A DNA stretch of 6,361 bases from Spirochaetota bacterium. GTDB taxonomy: Bacteria; Spirochaetota; Spirochaetia; Treponematales; Breznakiellaceae. The translations under genes and the position numbers were made by a program. The stretch is taken from positions 1 to 6,361 of the forward strand of contig JAEXTK010000168.1 of the NCBI GenBank assembly GCA_023406985.1, written 5' to 3'. Each line of letters starts with the position of its first letter. Positions within the stretch are counted from its first letter, which is position 1. This document shows positions 4,666-6,361 of the stretch, piece by piece. The notes below the pieces were generated by a model that saw only the letters and a list, made by a program, of their open reading frames with translations, made no database searches and was not told the origin of the DNA.

Positions 4666-6321
4666 ATGAACCTTTCCCGCGCATCGTGCGTGCTCGCCCT
4701 CGCCGTCCTCTGCCGGATGCCGCTGCCGGCCGACGACCTGCCCTTTTCCCGCGGCGTGAACCTGACCCGCTGGTTCGAGGCCTCGTCCCCGGCCGCGATC
4801 CAGTTCACCCGCTATACCATCGAGGATTTCCGGAACATCAAGAGCCTCGGCGCGGACGTGATCCGCCTGCCGATCAACCTCCACGCGATGACGAGCGGAA
4901 AACCCGACTACACCCTCGATCCCCTCTTCCTGGAATTCCTGGACCGGACGGTAGACATGGCCGAGGAGACGGGTATCCACCTCATCCTGGACAACCACAC
5001 CTTCGACCCCATAAAGCCGACGCCGAGCGACATCGATCGCGTCCTCCTCAAGGTGTGGCCGCAGATGGCGGAGCGCTACAAGGATCGTTCGGACCTCGTG
5101 CTCTACGAGGTCCTCAACGAGCCGCACGGCATCGATCCGGCGAAGTGGGGGAAGATCCAGGGGAAGGTGGTGGAGGCGATCCGGAAGATCGACGGCCGGC
5201 ACGCGATCGTCGTGGGGGCCGCCAACTACAACAACATCCACGACCTCGCGCTGCTCCCGCGGTACGCGGACGCCAACCTCGTCTATACCTTCCACTTCTA
5301 CGACCCGATGCTCTTCACCCACCAGGGCGCGTCCTGGACGGGGCCGTCCATCGCCGACCTCGGGGGCGTCCCCTATCCGCCGGACGCGGGTCCGATGCCG
5401 CAGGTGCCGAAAGCCCTCAAGGGAACCTGGGTCGCGGACGGCCTCGCCGCCTACGCCACGGAAGGAAGTCCCTCCCGGGTGAAGCGGACGCTGGAAGAGG
5501 CCTTCGCTTTCGCGCGGGACCGCGGGGTGCGGATCTTCTGCGGCGAGCTCGGCGTGTACAAGCCGCGCAGCGCCGAAGCCGACCGCGTCCGCTGGTACCG
5601 CGACGTGCGCGGCTGGCTGGAGGACGCGGGCGTGGCCTGGACGACCTGGGACTACCACGGCGGCTTCGGACTCTTCCGGCCCCTCGCGGGCGGGCGGTTC
5701 CGCCACGACCTGGACGTCCCGCTCGCGGAAGCCCTCGGCTTCACCGCGCCGAGCCAGGAGCCGTGGCGAAAGCGGCCGGAGGCGGGCCCCGTCGCGATCT
5801 ACGACGATTACGCCGCGCCGGAAATCCTCATCGAGGGTTGGCAGCGTTCGGGGTCGGTCGATTACTACGCGACGTCCGGGGCGGCGGCGGGTCGCTATCA
5901 TGTCGCCTGGAAGGACGGGACCCGCTACGACGCCTTCGGCTTCCAGTTCCCTTCGCCGCGGGATTTTTCCCTCCTCGCGGAGGAGGGCTACGAGCTCCGA
6001 TTCAAAGTCCGCGCGACCGGGCGGCCGGTCAAGCTCGACGTGCGGTTCATGAACGGCGAGGCGGCCCCGGCGGACATCCCGTGGCGGATGGTCCATATCC
6101 TGGACACGGGCGCCCTCCCGCCGGACGGGACGTGGCGCGAGGTCCGCGTGCCCCTCGCGGGGATGACGGACGCCGGGGCGTGGAAGACCGCGGAGCAGAA
6201 GTGGTATCCCGCGGCCGGGAAGTTTTCCTGGGCCGACGTCGCCGGCCTCCAGTTCGCCGCGGAGCACCAGGACTTCCGCGGCGAGGAACTCGACTTCGAC
6301 GATATCCGGATAGAGAAGTAG
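4666..6321 (+). CDS. Secreted GH5 glycoside hydrolase with C-terminal beta-sandwich-like module
   Basis: The 551-residue product begins with a short signal peptide (hydrophobic core about 7-16, possible cleavage after PLPA at residue 22). The GH5 catalytic barrel spans about 25-360. It shows GVNLTRWFE (30-38), VIRLP with the conserved Arg67, LILDNH (106-111), the acid/base Glu152 in LNEPHG, HFY with His210 and Tyr212, the nucleophile Glu294 in FCGELGVY, and Trp328 in WTTWDYHG. All key residues are present, so it should be active, hydrolysing beta-1,4-linked glycans such as cellulose, mannan or glucomannan with retention. Residues ~377-551 form a separate region rich in alternating strands, ending in LDFDDIRIEK, typical of carbohydrate-binding jelly-roll modules; the family is not identified. 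GGAGG at 4656-4660, 5 bases ahead, fixes the start. GH5 members vary in substrate, and the neighbouring GH130 gene points to beta-mannan only by inference. A lipoprotein anchor is unlikely because Cys16 lacks a proper lipobox. Confidence 0.93.
   Translation: MNLSRASCVLALAVLCRMPLPADDLPFSRGVNLTRWFEASSPAAIQFTRYTIEDFRNIKSLGADVIRLPINLHAMTSGKPDYTLDPLFLEFLDRTVDMAEETGIHLILDNHTFDPIKPTPSDIDRVLLKVWPQMAERYKDRSDLVLYEVLNEPHGIDPAKWGKIQGKVVEAIRKIDGRHAIVVGAANYNNIHDLALLPRYADANLVYTFHFYDPMLFTHQGASWTGPSIADLGGVPYPPDAGPMPQVPKALKGTWVADGLAAYATEGSPSRVKRTLEEAFAFARDRGVRIFCGELGVYKPRSAEADRVRWYRDVRGWLEDAGVAWTTWDYHGGFGLFRPLAGGRFRHDLDVPLAEALGFTAPSQEPWRKRPEAGPVAIYDDYAAPEILIEGWQRSGSVDYYATSGAAAGRYHVAWKDGTRYDAFGFQFPSPRDFSLLAEEGYELRFKVRATGRPVKLDVRFMNGEAAPADIPWRMVHILDTGALPPDGTWREVRVPLAGMTDAGAWKTAEQKWYPAAGKFSWADVAGLQFAAEHQDFRGEELDFDDIRIEK
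5794..6318 (+). other. C-terminal putative carbohydrate-binding module of the GH5 enzyme
   Basis: Residues ~377-551 follow a short Pro/Glu/Arg-rich linker (361-375). They open with AIYDDY and continue with aromatic-rich strands, including GWQRSGSVDYY (391-401), GYELRFKVRA (441-450), TWREVRVPL (489-497) and VAGLQFAAEH (525-534), closing with LDFDDIRIE. This strand order and the D-F-D-D-I-R-I ending recall galactose-binding-like beta-sandwich modules found on polysaccharidases. The specific family and ligand are not recognisable by eye. Confidence 0.6.
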
Positions 6322-6361
6322 GAGCGCGCGCGGCGGCGCCCCGCCTGATGGGCCCCCGGTC
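6322..6361. other. GC-rich downstream end without recognised element
   Basis: The last 40 bases after the GH5 stop contain a weak possible stem GGCGG (6332-6336) / CCGCC (6341-6345) with a 4-base loop and no T-run. It cannot be called a terminator, and no new gene start is supported. Confidence 0.4.

Noticed and set aside
4590..4808. Small minus-strand reading frame across the GH5 start
   Set aside because: It lies mostly opposite the GH5 signal peptide and promoter, has no ribosome-binding site that I can see, and matches no recognisable family.
4651..6267. Very long minus-strand reading frame (538 codons) opposite GH5
   Set aside because: The opposite strand encodes a complete GH5 with all catalytic residues; this translation is Arg/Glu/Val/Pro-rich, as expected for an antisense shadow in GC-rich DNA.

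Overview
The window is GC-rich bacterial DNA with tightly packed genes, ATGA stop/start overlaps and Shine-Dalgarno-type ribosome sites. It looks like a carbohydrate-utilisation locus. The lineage cannot be fixed from the sequence. The gene style (GH130 enzyme beside MalF/MalG-type permeases, and this kind of MFS carrier) would fit a high-GC spirochaete or another fermentative polysaccharide user, but that is a guess.

Layout. Positions 1-136 hold no convincing gene but contain a very stable GC-rich inverted repeat just ahead of the first gene. Positions 137-3146 (+) form a translationally coupled run of three genes: a GH130-family beta-mannoside phosphorylase-like enzyme, a MalF/UgpA-type ABC sugar permease with an unusual ~90-residue extracytoplasmic insertion, and a MalG/UgpE-type permease. 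No solute-binding protein or ATPase gene is in the window; the binding protein may lie just upstream and the ATPase may be encoded elsewhere. A convergent MFS transporter (3169-4440, -) follows after only 22 bp. A 225-bp divergent regulatory region (4441-4665) then separates it from a secreted GH5 glycoside hydrolase with a C-terminal beta-sandwich-like module (4666-6321, +). The last 40 bp are GC-rich and featureless.

How the parts may work together (inference): the exported GH5 enzyme cuts a beta-linked polysaccharide such as mannan or glucomannan outside the cytoplasmic membrane. The ABC permease pair imports the oligosaccharides, and the GH130 enzyme splits them by phosphorolysis, saving ATP by making a sugar 1-phosphate. 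The MFS carrier may move a related sugar or product, but its substrate is unknown.

The points most worth a second look are the inserted loop in the first permease; the dyad symmetries centred on both predicted -35 boxes of the divergent region; the three-arm alternative-pairing leader before the GH130 gene; and the departures from consensus in GH130. I see no CRISPR array, RNA gene, insertion sequence or clear novel defence-type system here.
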